Assembly (NCBI RefSeq): GCF_016863315.1
Contig: NZ_BOOQ01000003.1
Coordinates: 409,554 to 473,553 of the forward strand
Length of the DNA stretch: 64,000 nucleotides
DNA from: Planotetraspora silvatica
GTDB taxonomy: Bacteria > Actinomycetota > Actinomycetes > Streptosporangiales > Streptosporangiaceae
Direction: 5' to 3'
Shown: positions 32,428 through 40,853 of the stretch, one piece after another
Layout of the letters: each line of letters begins with the position of its first letter
Numbering within the stretch: the first letter of the stretch is position 1
The notes under the pieces: model-generated
What the model saw: only the letters and a program-made list of their open reading frames with translations
Database searches by the model: none
What the model was told of the DNA's origin: nothing
Made by a program: the position numbers and the translations under genes

Positions 32428-34245
32428 GTGCGGGTGCTCACTCTGATTCTGGGCGTGACGGTTCTCCTCGTCGTCACCACCGTCGTGATCGTTCTTCGGC
32501 ACGACCCTCGGGAGCCACCGATCGCGAAGGTCAGCCCCACCGTTCGCACGGTCAAGCCCAGCCCGAGTCCGAGCGCCGACCCTTGCGGCACCCCGAAGAC
32601 GTCGGATCCCACGCCCTATCCGGTGACCGGCTTCTGGGTGGTGCCGAGCGACGACCCGGACCCCTGCACCTGGCGGCACCAGTTCGAGGGCGTCCACCAG
32701 GCCGGTGGAGACACGGTGGTGCGGTTCGGTTTCGAGTTCACGCCGCGGCAGGTGGACGACAGCGGCCGGATCCTGACGGCGCCGGACTATCTGCATCCCA
32801 AGAAGGTTCCGGTGCCCGACGACGCCTACGCCAAATGCGCGGAGGACGGGCTCACGTGCGCGCAGGCGGCACAGAAGGACCTCAAGGCCGCCAATCCGGG
32901 CAACCAGATCAACAGCACGTTCGTCTACGCGACCGATGAGCGGTTCGGCTCGCACGTCTTCCGCTGCCCGTCGATGGAACACCAGATCGTCGTCGGGAAC
33001 TCGGTGTTCTACCGGCTCCTCCTTCCCGCTGACGGCACGGACGACGCGGCCTGCGACTTCTCCAAGGGCCGCGACTACGACCTGATCCTGGTCAAGGGCG
33101 CCGCACGCGACAGCCTGAGCGACCTGCTCGACCTCGGTGACCGGTTCGACATCAAGGTCTTCCCCGCGTTGCCGATCGCTCCCCGTGACCTGGACACGTA
33201 TCAGGCCGACACCCGCTACATCGGGCCGCTGAGCGGGCTGACCCGGCGGGTCCTGCAGGACTACGGCTACCGGTTCAAGAACCGCAAGTCGCTGGGCGGC
33301 TTCTACCAGTCGTACGAACTGGGGATCAGGGACTGGCCCGACCCGTCCACGGTGGGGACGCTCCAGGTCTACCGCGCCCAGCACCGCGTCGTCGACGAGA
33401 CGTTGCCGGGCAAGCCGGTCCTGGTCAGCCCGTACGTCGACGCCCGGCGGAAGGTGGCGTTCTCCTCGACGCCCACGGAGGTGGGCGAGGGTTTCAGGAT
33501 CCTCGCCAGGAACGGTGTGGACATCATCGCGCCCCAGGACGGCCGGGGCAGCGGCAAGATGGCACTCTTCTGGCCGAACTGGACGAACCGGCCGGTGGAC
33601 AAGCGACTTGAGCCCGTCGTGGGCAAGACGACGTACGCCAAGGCCTACTACGCGGGGACCCGCAGTTACTTCCAGGCGATGTCCAAGGCGCGTGACGAAC
33701 TGGCCCAGGACGGCGTGAACGTCCAGTTGTGGGCCAACCTGGAGGCGTTCCAGCCGACGGCCGCGGGACGCTGCGGCGACCAGGGGAGCCGCGGCAGCAT
33801 CGACAAGCCGCGGATGGACGCCCAGGTGACGCTCGCCGGGCCGTACGTCTCGAAGATCATCTCTTACATGTGGAGCGGCTTCTACACGTGTGGATCGCCG
33901 TCCCTTTCGGAGCAGATCGCCAAGGACTGGAAGCGGCCGATCCCCATCGGGGTGAAGAGACAGAAGCGGCAGATCCAGGACGGCATGGAGATCACCGGCT
34001 ACCGGCTTGGTGACGCGCGGGTCGGGATCGCCTGGGGCAAGCTCGAGCACCCGCGGCAGGTCGACTCCGCGAAGGTCGGCTGGCACGACACCACGCCGAT
34101 CGAGGGGCTTCCCCGCGGCGCGGAGAAGATCTGGATCCCGGTGGACTGGGCCACCATCCCGAAGAACACCTGGGTTCGGGTGGACGTCAGCGCGCCGGAC
34201 GGTCGTAAGGCGGCGGAACCGGTCTATTACTACAACGGCGTGTAG
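32428..34245 (+). CDS. Exported/membrane-anchored DUF4434-like protein, possible glycoside hydrolase
   Basis: 605 residues. A single N-terminal hydrophobic helix (LTLILGVTVLLVVTTVVIVL) without lipobox anchors or exports it, followed by a Ser/Pro linker. The body resembles DUF4434-type TIM barrels: ITGFWV-like start (VTGFWVVPSDD), FYQSYELGIRDWP, KPVLVSPYVDARR, NGVDIIAPQDGRGSG and VQLWANLEAFQP with conserved acidic residues at strand ends. Six or more cysteines suggest disulfides. The fold assignment is from pattern only. Its place behind polysaccharide genes suggests a glycan substrate. Confidence 0.65.
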   Translation: MRVLTLILGVTVLLVVTTVVIVLRHDPREPPIAKVSPTVRTVKPSPSPSADPCGTPKTSDPTPYPVTGFWVVPSDDPDPCTWRHQFEGVHQAGGDTVVRFGFEFTPRQVDDSGRILTAPDYLHPKKVPVPDDAYAKCAEDGLTCAQAAQKDLKAANPGNQINSTFVYATDERFGSHVFRCPSMEHQIVVGNSVFYRLLLPADGTDDAACDFSKGRDYDLILVKGAARDSLSDLLDLGDRFDIKVFPALPIAPRDLDTYQADTRYIGPLSGLTRRVLQDYGYRFKNRKSLGGFYQSYELGIRDWPDPSTVGTLQVYRAQHRVVDETLPGKPVLVSPYVDARRKVAFSSTPTEVGEGFRILARNGVDIIAPQDGRGSGKMALFWPNWTNRPVDKRLEPVVGKTTYAKAYYAGTRSYFQAMSKARDELAQDGVNVQLWANLEAFQPTAAGRCGDQGSRGSIDKPRMDAQVTLAGPYVSKIISYMWSGFYTCGSPSLSEQIAKDWKRPIPIGVKRQKRQIQDGMEITGYRLGDARVGIAWGKLEHPRQVDSAKVGWHDTTPIEGLPRGAEKIWIPVDWATIPKNTWVRVDVSAPDGRKAAEPVYYYNGV

Positions 34246-34246
34246 C

Positions 34247-34912
34247 GTGCCTTCCGTGATCCCGCGAATACCCGTCAGCGTGGATCTGGTCGTCCTCACT
34301 GTCAGGAGCCAGGAGCTGAGCGCGCTGGTGTGGCGGCGCGACAACCCGCCGTACGAAGGCCGCTGGGCGCTGTCGGGCGGGTTCATCCAGTTGGAGGAGG
34401 ACCTGCCCGCCGCGGCCGGCCGCGTCCTGGCCGAGCGGGCCGGGCTTCCCGGCGCTCCCGTCCATCTGGAACAACTCCAGACATACGGGTATCCCGACCG
34501 TGACCCACGCCAGCGGGTGGTCAGCGTGGCCTATCTCGGGCTCGCCCCCGACCTTCCCGCGTCCACCGAGGCGCACATGAGTTGGCAGCCGGTCGCCTCG
34601 CTGACGGACATGGCGTTCGACCATCGCCGGATCATGCTCGACGGGGTCGAACGGGCCAGGGCCAAGCTCGAGTACACCTCGCTGGGTGCGGCCTTCTGTC
34701 CGTCCGAGTTCACCGTCGCCGAGTTGCGCAGGGTGTACGAGATCGTCTGGGGCCGTCTGCTCGACCCACGGAACTTCCACCGCAAGGTGACCAAGACCGA
34801 GGGTTTCCTCATGCCCACCGGGCACACCACGACCAGGGACGGCGGCCGGCCCGCGATGCTCCATCGCCGCGGCCCCGCCGTGCTCCTTCACCCCCCCATG
34901 CTCCGCGTCTGA
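34247..34912 (+). CDS. NrtR-like protein: Nudix domain plus winged HTH
   Basis: 221 residues. The N-terminal Nudix fold has SVDLVVLTVRSQELSALVWRR and WALSGGFIQLEEDL, but the Nudix box reads RVLAERAGL where catalytic enzymes have REUXEEXG, so hydrolysis is probably lost. The C-terminal LGAAFCPSEFTVAELRRVYEIVWG and RNFHRKVTKTEGFL form the winged helix of NrtR-type NAD-metabolism regulators, which sense ADP-ribose. Begins at GTG 34247, one base after the upstream stop. No NAD genes are nearby, so its regulon is elsewhere or it is a sensor. Confidence 0.8.
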   Translation: MPSVIPRIPVSVDLVVLTVRSQELSALVWRRDNPPYEGRWALSGGFIQLEEDLPAAAGRVLAERAGLPGAPVHLEQLQTYGYPDRDPRQRVVSVAYLGLAPDLPASTEAHMSWQPVASLTDMAFDHRRIMLDGVERARAKLEYTSLGAAFCPSEFTVAELRRVYEIVWGRLLDPRNFHRKVTKTEGFLMPTGHTTTRDGGRPAMLHRRGPAVLLHPPMLRV

Positions 34913-34952
34913 CCCACCCCCGCCCCCCTTGGCCTGACCCACCCCCTTTGGC

Positions 34953-35358
34953 GTGATCATGCACAAGTTCGCGGATTCCACCGCTGAGCTGCACAAACCT
35001 CCGTCGTGATCATGCACGGATTCGTGGGAAGGCCGTCTGGCCAGGTCCTTTGTTGAGCGTGATCATGCGTGAATTCGTCACCATGGTGTCTGGCCTGCGC
35101 TTTCCTGGTCCGTGATCTGGCAATCGAGGTTCCCGTGCATGATCACGAAAGACGTTTACGCAGGTCGCCGACAGGATTTTCGAGGTTGCGCATGATCACG
35201 ACGGGTGTTTGTGCACTTCAGGGGAGGCGTCCGCGAAGGTGTGCATGATCACGGAAGAGGTTTGTGCAGCTCAGCGGCGGAATCCACGAAAGTGTGCATG
35301 ATCACGGCCCGTGTCGGCGCAGGTCAGTGAGGCGATTCCCGAACCCGTGCATGATCAC
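34953..35358. repeat. Inverted 53-bp-period repeat element with unequal arms (4 + 5 boxes, 11-bp core)
   Basis: Forward boxes start at 34953, 35006, 35059 (GC to GT end variant) and 35112 (degenerate, GTGATCTGGCAA). Reverse boxes end at 35146, 35199, 35252, 35305 and 35358. The left arm is 171 bp, the right arm 224 bp (one extra unit); the core is 35124-35134. C-rich flank on the left (34913-34952), G-rich on the right. It separates two same-direction genes (NrtR-like and aminotransferase). Confidence 0.92.
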
Positions 35359-35412
35359 GGCGAGGGGGGTGTATCTGCTGGGGGGACGTCGCTCTTGAGG
35401 GGACGTATCTCC

Positions 35413-35418
35413 TAAGGT
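35413..35418 (+). promoter_or_regulatory. -10 hexamer TAAGGT of the aminotransferase gene
   Basis: TAAGGT, 6 nt, ATG 35425. The intervening AAGGAC could alternatively serve as a close ribosome site. Confidence 0.4.
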
Positions 35419-35424
35419 AAGGAC

Positions 35425-36483
35425 ATGCCTCGATTCCGCGCGATCCTCGACACCATGCCGGCCTACAAGCCAGGCAAGACCGTGGTTTCCGCAGAAGGCC
35501 GGTCGTTCAAGCTCTCCTCCAACGAGAGCCCGTACGAGCCGCTGCCCTCCGTCGTCGAGGCGATCGCGAAGGCGGCCGGCGAGGTCAACCGCTACCCCGA
35601 TCCCGCTTCCGTGAAGCTGACCGAGGCGATCGCGGCGCGGTACGGCGTGCCGCACGACCATGTCGCCCTGGGCGGGGGTTCGGTGGCGGTGGCCCAGCAG
35701 TTGCTGGAGGCCGTCGGGGAGCCGGGGGCCGAGGTGATGTACGCCTGGCGGTCCTTCGAGGCCTACCCGACGCTCGCCAGCCTCGCCGGAGTGGTGTCGG
35801 TCGAGGTCCCGCTCGTGGACGAGACCCATGACCTCGACGCCATGGCGGACGCGGTGACGCCGGAGACGCGCCTGATCTTCGTCTGCAACCCGAACAATCC
35901 GACCGGCACGGTCAATCGTTCGGCCGAGTTGCGGGGGTTCCTCGACCGGGTGCCCGAGAACGTGCTGGTGGTCCTCGACGAGGCCTACCGGGAGTACGTC
36001 AGGGACGCCGACGTGCCCGACGGGCTGACCCTCTACCGCGACCGCCCCAACGTGGCGGTCCTGCGGACGTTCTCCAAGGCGTACGGCCTGGCCGGGCTGC
36101 GGGTCGGCTACCTCATCGCCCATACGCCGGTGGCCGCGGCCGTCAGGAAGACGCTGCTGCCGTTCGCGGTGAACCACCTCGCGCAGGCGGCGGCCCTGGC
36201 GTCCCTCGACGCCGAGGGCGAGTTGCTCGAGCGGGTCGAGTCCGTCGTCAAGGAGCGGACCCGCGTGCGGGAGGCCCTGATCGCACAGGGCTGGACGGTG
36301 CCGCCCACCGAGGCGAACTTCGTGTGGATGCGCCTCGGTGACCGCACGATGGAGTTCTCCGACCTTTGCGCCGCGAGCGGCGTGTCCGTCCGTCCCTTCC
36401 CGGGGGAGGGCGCGCGCGTCTCGATCGGCGACGTGGAGGCCAACGACATCTTCCTCGCCGCCGCCGAGGAGTTCAGGGGCTGA
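35425..36483 (+). CDS. hisC: Histidinol-phosphate/aromatic aminotransferase (HisC/Pat-like)
   Basis: 352-residue class I/II PLP enzyme. [18 protein letters not shown] near the start, [16 protein letters not shown] and the PLP lysine in [15 protein letters not shown] (K218). The sequence is nearest to HisC2/Pat proteins, which use histidinol phosphate or aromatic 2-oxo acids. It is not in a his operon, so an aromatic aminotransferase role is as likely as histidine synthesis. Lies directly downstream of the 34953 repeat element. Confidence 0.88.
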   Translation: MPRFRAILDTMPAYKPGKTVVSAEGRSFKLSSNESPYEPLPSVVEAIAKAAGEVNRYPDPASVKLTEAIAARYGVPHDHVALGGGSVAVAQQLLEAVGEPGAEVMYAWRSFEAYPTLASLAGVVSVEVPLVDETHDLDAMADAVTPETRLIFVCNPNNPTGTVNRSAELRGFLDRVPENVLVVLDEAYREYVRDADVPDGLTLYRDRPNVAVLRTFSKAYGLAGLRVGYLIAHTPVAAAVRKTLLPFAVNHLAQAAALASLDAEGELLERVESVVKERTRVREALIAQGWTVPPTEANFVWMRLGDRTMEFSDLCAASGVSVRPFPGEGARVSIGDVEANDIFLAAAEEFRG

Positions 36484-36498
36484 CCGGCCCGCGGAGGC

Positions 36499-37443
36499 TC
36501 ATGCCCGGGGTTCCGGGGAGCCGACCCGAGGTGACGAGGCATCCGCCTGAACCGCCGGCGAGCGTCGTTCGGTAGAGACCACAAGGGCCACGCCGACCAC
36601 GATGAGGGCACCGGCGAGCAGCATGCCGTGCGTCACCTGCTCGCCGACGACGACCACCCCGAGGAACACGGCCACCACCGGGTTCACGTACGCGTAGGTC
36701 GACACGAGAGAGATCGGCGCGTTTCCCAGAAGCCACACGTACGACGTGAACGCGACGAGCGATCCGGCGACGACCAGGTAGGCCAGGGCCAGCCACGAGC
36801 GCCCGGTCACGGCCCCGATGTCGAGGTGCTCGCCGAACGAGGTGCCCAGCAGCAGGAGACCCGCACCTCCGGCGACCATCTCGATGGTGCTGGCCATGAA
36901 CGGATCCTTCGGCATCGCGATCCGCGGCGACAGGAACGAGCCGAGCGACCAGGACACCGAGGCCAGCAGGATCACGACGATTCCGACGGTGCCCGCCGAC
37001 GTCCCGCCGCCCAGCGACAACCCCGCCACGCCGACGAAGCCCACGAGCACTCCGGCCATCGTCAGCACGTGCGGCCGGTCGCGGACGACCGTCCTCAGCA
37101 CGATCAGCCACAACGGCACCGACGCGACGAGCAGAGCGGCCAGGCCGCTGGAGATGTACTGCTCCGCCAGGGCCACCATGCCGTTGCCGGCGGTCAGCAG
37201 GAGCAGCCCGACGAGCGCGGCGCCGCCGAACTCCCGCCAGGTGATCCGGTACGCCGCGAACCCCTTGCGGACGAGCAGCACCGTGCCCAGGATCAACGAG
37301 GCCGTGATGAAACGGATCCCACCGCTCAGAAGGGGAGGGATGCTCTCGGTGGCGAACTTGATGGCGAGATAGGTCGAACCCCACACCACGTAGACAGCGG
37401 CAAGCGCCAACCAGACCCGGATGTCACGACCGTTCTGTCCCAT
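36499..37443 (-). CDS. EamA-family drug/metabolite exporter
   Basis: 314 residues with ten predicted helices in two EamA repeats (about 10-140 and 155-290). Signature segments are YVVWGSTYLAIKFATESIPPLLSGGIRF and SWSLGSFLSPRIA, with the second-repeat AYVNPVVAVFLGVVVVGE. Family members export amino acids and metabolites; substrate unknown. Convergent with hisC (15 bp apart). TATTGT lies 8 nt before ATG 37443. Confidence 0.92.
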   Translation of the reverse strand: MGQNGRDIRVWLALAAVYVVWGSTYLAIKFATESIPPLLSGGIRFITASLILGTVLLVRKGFAAYRITWREFGGAALVGLLLLTAGNGMVALAEQYISSGLAALLVASVPLWLIVLRTVVRDRPHVLTMAGVLVGFVGVAGLSLGGGTSAGTVGIVVILLASVSWSLGSFLSPRIAMPKDPFMASTIEMVAGGAGLLLLGTSFGEHLDIGAVTGRSWLALAYLVVAGSLVAFTSYVWLLGNAPISLVSTYAYVNPVVAVFLGVVVVGEQVTHGMLLAGALIVVGVALVVSTERRSPAVQADASSPRVGSPEPRA

Positions 37444-37451
37444 AGGTCATG

Positions 37452-37457
37452 ACAATA
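37452..37457 (-). promoter_or_regulatory. -10 hexamer TATTGT of the EamA gene
   Basis: TATTGT, 8 nt, ATG 37443 on the minus strand. The decamer CATAGGTCAT occurs over this start (37441-37450) and again at 37557-37566, possibly a shared binding site. Confidence 0.4.
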
Positions 37458-37597
37458 ACGTCCTTACCAGAGGCATTCGGCGGGCAGGTCCCCTTGATCG
37501 TGGCTGGATGAATCGAGGGTGGATCCGCAGGCCGGGTGGCCACCGATGACCTGCGACATAGGTCATACTCATCCGTGTTGACCAAGCATGTTCCCTT

Positions 37598-37634
37598 TTG
37601 TAGCCTTCCGTCGACTTGTAGCCTTTCCGTCGAC
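37598..37634 (+). repeat. Tandem 18/19-bp direct repeat upstream of the 37666 gene
   Basis: TTGTAGCCTTCCGTCGAC is followed immediately by the same sequence with one extra T. Each copy contains TAGCCT, a -10-like hexamer. It lies 32 bp before the start codon, in the divergent EamA/glycosyltransferase promoter region. Confidence 0.75.
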
Positions 37635-37665
37635 GGGGCGGGGTCCAGGCTGAAGCGCACGAATC

Positions 37666-39675
37666 ATGGGGCGAGTGTTGGCTACGGGTGCGAACCAGAG
37701 CGACAACGGCGATCCAGGACGCAAGTGGGCGGTCGGCGGGGATCTGCGGCGATGGATCATCGAACATCTTCCCTCGGGCAGCGTTCTCCTTCTCGGCGGA
37801 GCGGCGTCGCCCTTCCCCCTGAATGCTCCCGATCACACCGTCGTCGACATGAGGCACCTCGCCTCGACCGCTGACACCGCCGCGACCGTCGACCACGCGT
37901 GGGTGAACGACGCTCTGGACCCGGCCAAGGATCCGGCGACCGTAGTACAGCGGGTCTTCCAGACGATCAAGCCGGGCGGAACCCTCGTCGTGACGGTTCC
38001 CTTCGGACTCTCCCGTGGCGTCTCGGACACACCCGGCTTCTATCTCGGATCGTTGCGGCGACTGCTCGAGCCGCTGTTCGAGATCGCGGAGCCTGAGCTG
38101 ATCGACGGGCAGATCGCCGTCGCGGGCGTACGGCGGCAGCAGCCGGCAGGTGTGCCCGTCTTCTCGCTCGACCCCGAGGAAACGGCGTTCAGCGGCCTGG
38201 ATCGGCGGTTGAACGAGCGACTGCGGCTGGAGGCCCTGGAGAACGTCCACGCCGCCGCTCGGTACGCGGCGGCGAAGACGGAGGTGGAGGGGCTTCAGGC
38301 CGAGCTGAAGACCACCAAGGGCGACCTGGTGGCGGTCAGGCGCAAGCTGGCGATGATCCGGCCCCTGCTGGCAGCCCCCCTGGCCGTCGTCCGCGGTGGA
38401 CGGCGGCTCAAGCGAGGTGCCGCGCGGCGGGGCCGTGTGGCGGTCACCTTCATGCGTGGGGCCGGTGCGCCGGCGCAGCGGGCCACAGGCCAGCGTGTGC
38501 CGGCCGCCGCGGGCAAGGCGACGGCTCCGCCGAACTGGCGCGAGACGCTTGTCCAAGACTTCAACACCTGGTTGCGCGCCGCGCGGGACGCGGAGGGCGA
38601 CGAGATCGTCGTCATGTTCTCCGGGACGACGTTCGTCCAGGAACACCGGGGCAACAGGCCGATCCGGCTGACGAACGTCTACCTGCGGCGCAAGTGCCCG
38701 GTCTTCTTCAACTACTACCGGTCGAACTACAAGCAGCCTCTGCCGGAACACCCCGATGAGCTTCTCTTCCAGAGCCCGATCGACGCGACGCCGGAACTCT
38801 TCGACGCGCTGCTGACGGCCGACTTCGGCGACAAGAAGAAGATCTTCTACGCCTCCTTCCCGCACGAGTTGATGGTGCGTCACCTGACGGTCGCCGCGAT
38901 GCACGGCTGGGTGACCGTGTACGACGCGCGGGATGACTGGGAGGAGTTCGCCAAGGTCGGCATGGCCAAGTGGTACCACCCCGGCTACGAGCGGTACGTC
39001 GCGAGTCACGCGGACATCGCGACAGCGGTCTCGCGGCCGCTCGCCCGCAAGATGTCCGCCATCGCGGACCGGGAGGTGCATGTCGTGGCGAACGCACTCG
39101 ACACGCGGTTCCCCCAGGCGAGCAGGAGCACCGAGCCGACGTGGCCGCCGGTCATCGGATACTTCGGTCATCTCACGGACAAGTGGTTCGACTGGCCGCT
39201 GGTCATCGCGGCGGCGGAGCGCTATCCGGGCTACACGTTCGAACTCGCCGGGCACCAGCAGCCTGAGATGGAGTACCCCCCGAACATCAAGCTCCTCGGT
39301 CTGGTCGGGCACCAGGACCTCGCGGACAGAAGCCGCACATGGTCGCTCGCGCTCATTCCGTTCAAGAACGGCCCGCTGGCCGACTCGGTCGACCCCATCA
39401 AGGTCTATGAGTATCTGCACCTTCGACTTCCGGTGCTCGCGACGTACTTCCCTCAGTGCCGCGAATATCCCGGGACGACGATCACCGAGGGCCGGGAAGA
39501 ATTTCTGGAGCTCCTGCCTCGGCTGGTAGGCACGGTGGTACCGGAGAAGGAAACCGCGGAATGGCTGACGCACAATACGTGGGAACGCCGAGTGGACAGA
39601 TATTCGGAGCTTGCCGACGAAGTCCGGGCCCGCGGCCGTGACGGTGTCATGGCGCTGTTGGGAGCGAAGTGGTGA
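37666..39675 (+). CDS. Fused methyltransferase-like / glycosyltransferase (GT4-like) protein
   Basis: 669 residues. The first 170 look like part of a class I methyltransferase (SVLLLGGAASPFPL, then IKPGGTLVVTVPFGLSRG), but a complete SAM loop is not evident. A coiled coil (about 195-230) and a very basic stretch (about 235-290) follow. The C-terminal 370 residues are a glycosyltransferase: VTVYDARDDWEEF, VIGYFGHLTDKWFDWPLVIAAAERYP, FELAGHQQPEMEYPPNIKLLG, SVDPIKVYEYLHLRLPVLAT. It overlaps the next glycosyltransferase gene by 4 nt. Probably cell-surface glycan assembly. Confidence 0.8.
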   Translation: MGRVLATGANQSDNGDPGRKWAVGGDLRRWIIEHLPSGSVLLLGGAASPFPLNAPDHTVVDMRHLASTADTAATVDHAWVNDALDPAKDPATVVQRVFQTIKPGGTLVVTVPFGLSRGVSDTPGFYLGSLRRLLEPLFEIAEPELIDGQIAVAGVRRQQPAGVPVFSLDPEETAFSGLDRRLNERLRLEALENVHAAARYAAAKTEVEGLQAELKTTKGDLVAVRRKLAMIRPLLAAPLAVVRGGRRLKRGAARRGRVAVTFMRGAGAPAQRATGQRVPAAAGKATAPPNWRETLVQDFNTWLRAARDAEGDEIVVMFSGTTFVQEHRGNRPIRLTNVYLRRKCPVFFNYYRSNYKQPLPEHPDELLFQSPIDATPELFDALLTADFGDKKKIFYASFPHELMVRHLTVAAMHGWVTVYDARDDWEEFAKVGMAKWYHPGYERYVASHADIATAVSRPLARKMSAIADREVHVVANALDTRFPQASRSTEPTWPPVIGYFGHLTDKWFDWPLVIAAAERYPGYTFELAGHQQPEMEYPPNIKLLGLVGHQDLADRSRTWSLALIPFKNGPLADSVDPIKVYEYLHLRLPVLATYFPQCREYPGTTITEGREEFLELLPRLVGTVVPEKETAEWLTHNTWERRVDRYSELADEVRARGRDGVMALLGAKW

Positions 39676-40730
39676 GCCGTCCACGCATCGTGTTCTGTTA
39701 CCGGTACGGCCTGCTCGGCGGAGTGTCGGCGCAGTTGCTCAACCGGTATCCGTACCTGTCCCGTGAATTCGACGTCCGGATCGTGTACGAGCGCGACCAT
39801 GGGATGGTGAGCCGCTTTCCCGCCGGCGTCGCCAGCGAGGCCCGGACCCCCGAGGCCATGGAGACGGCGCTCAGGGACGCGCGTGCGGACATCACCGTGG
39901 TCATGGACAGCCCGCGCTTCATCGACGCGTGGCGGGCCGTGGGAGCACCGGGAAAGCTCGTGCTCGAGGTCCACACGACCACCGCGAACCTCGTCTACCT
40001 GAAGCATCGGGACCAGTTCGACGGGCTGTCGCACATCGTGACGGTGAGCTCGTACATGGAGCGGCTTCTGGGCGAGTACGGGCTCAGCGGTCTGGCGCCG
40101 ATCACGATCGTGCCCAACTGCCTCGACGACCGCTGGCGGGTGCCGTCCTCGCCCGTCCCGCTCGACGGGAAGCCCGTCGTGTGGGTGGGCAAGCTCGACG
40201 GGCACAAGCGGTGGCGGACCGCGGTCGACCTCGTGGACCAGTTGTCGGAAGCGCCGGACGTCACGCTGCTGCCGATATTCGTCGGAGGGCTCACGTCGCC
40301 GGAGCGGGAACTGCACGCGATCACCACGAGACTCGCGGGGTCGAAGGGCCTTGCACATGCGGTCTGGTGGCCGAAGGTGGAGTACGACCTGATGCCTTCG
40401 CTCTACACGTCGGTCGGCTTCAACGGCGGCGTCCACCTGTCCACGACGGTCAACGAGTCGTTCGGCATGGCGGTGGCCGAGTCCGTCATCCGGGGATGTC
40501 CCGTGGTGGCCCCTGCGGTGGGCGCGCTACCGGAACTGCTCCCGGAGGCGGCCTTGTATGAGCCCGGTGACTGGAAGAGCGCGCGGGAGAAGGCGCATCG
40601 CGCGATGGTCGACCCCTCGTTCCGCGAGGAGTTGTTGTCGTCGGCCGACCACCTGCGAACCTTGACCGATCCCGAGCGTGCGGCCGACATATACCGCGAG
40701 GTCGTCGCGCAGGTGCTCAAGACCGCCTAG
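39672..40730 (+). CDS. Glycosyltransferase family 4 protein
   Basis: About 352 residues starting at a GTGA that overlaps the upstream stop, with GGGAGC as ribosome site. RIVFCYRYGLLGGVSAQLLNR is the N-terminal glycine loop, PVVWVGKLDGHKRWRTAVDLVDQL the domain linker strand, and NESFGMAVAESVIRGCPVVAPAVGALPELL the donor-nucleotide site. Co-transcribed with the 37666 gene and probably acts on the same glycan. Confidence 0.9.
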   Translation: MSRPRIVFCYRYGLLGGVSAQLLNRYPYLSREFDVRIVYERDHGMVSRFPAGVASEARTPEAMETALRDARADITVVMDSPRFIDAWRAVGAPGKLVLEVHTTTANLVYLKHRDQFDGLSHIVTVSSYMERLLGEYGLSGLAPITIVPNCLDDRWRVPSSPVPLDGKPVVWVGKLDGHKRWRTAVDLVDQLSEAPDVTLLPIFVGGLTSPERELHAITTRLAGSKGLAHAVWWPKVEYDLMPSLYTSVGFNGGVHLSTTVNESFGMAVAESVIRGCPVVAPAVGALPELLPEAALYEPGDWKSAREKAHRAMVDPSFREELLSSADHLRTLTDPERAADIYREVVAQVLKTA

Positions 40731-40780
40731 TGCCCCCAGCGGGAACCGGAAACCGGTCTCGGGGAACGCGTGAAAGCACC

Positions 40781-40807
40781 GACGGCCCCGGACCGGCAGG
40801 GGCCGTC
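40781..40807. terminator. Hairpin between convergent genes
   Basis: GACGGCCCC and GGGGCCGTC form a perfect 9-bp stem with a 9-nt loop, placed between the ends of the glycosyltransferase (+) and regulator (-) genes. It can serve both directions; no U-tract, as is usual in these genomes. Confidence 0.65.
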
Positions 40808-40853
40808 AGCGGTTTCGGCGGGGTCACGCCATCGGCGGTCGGGTGACTCCGGT

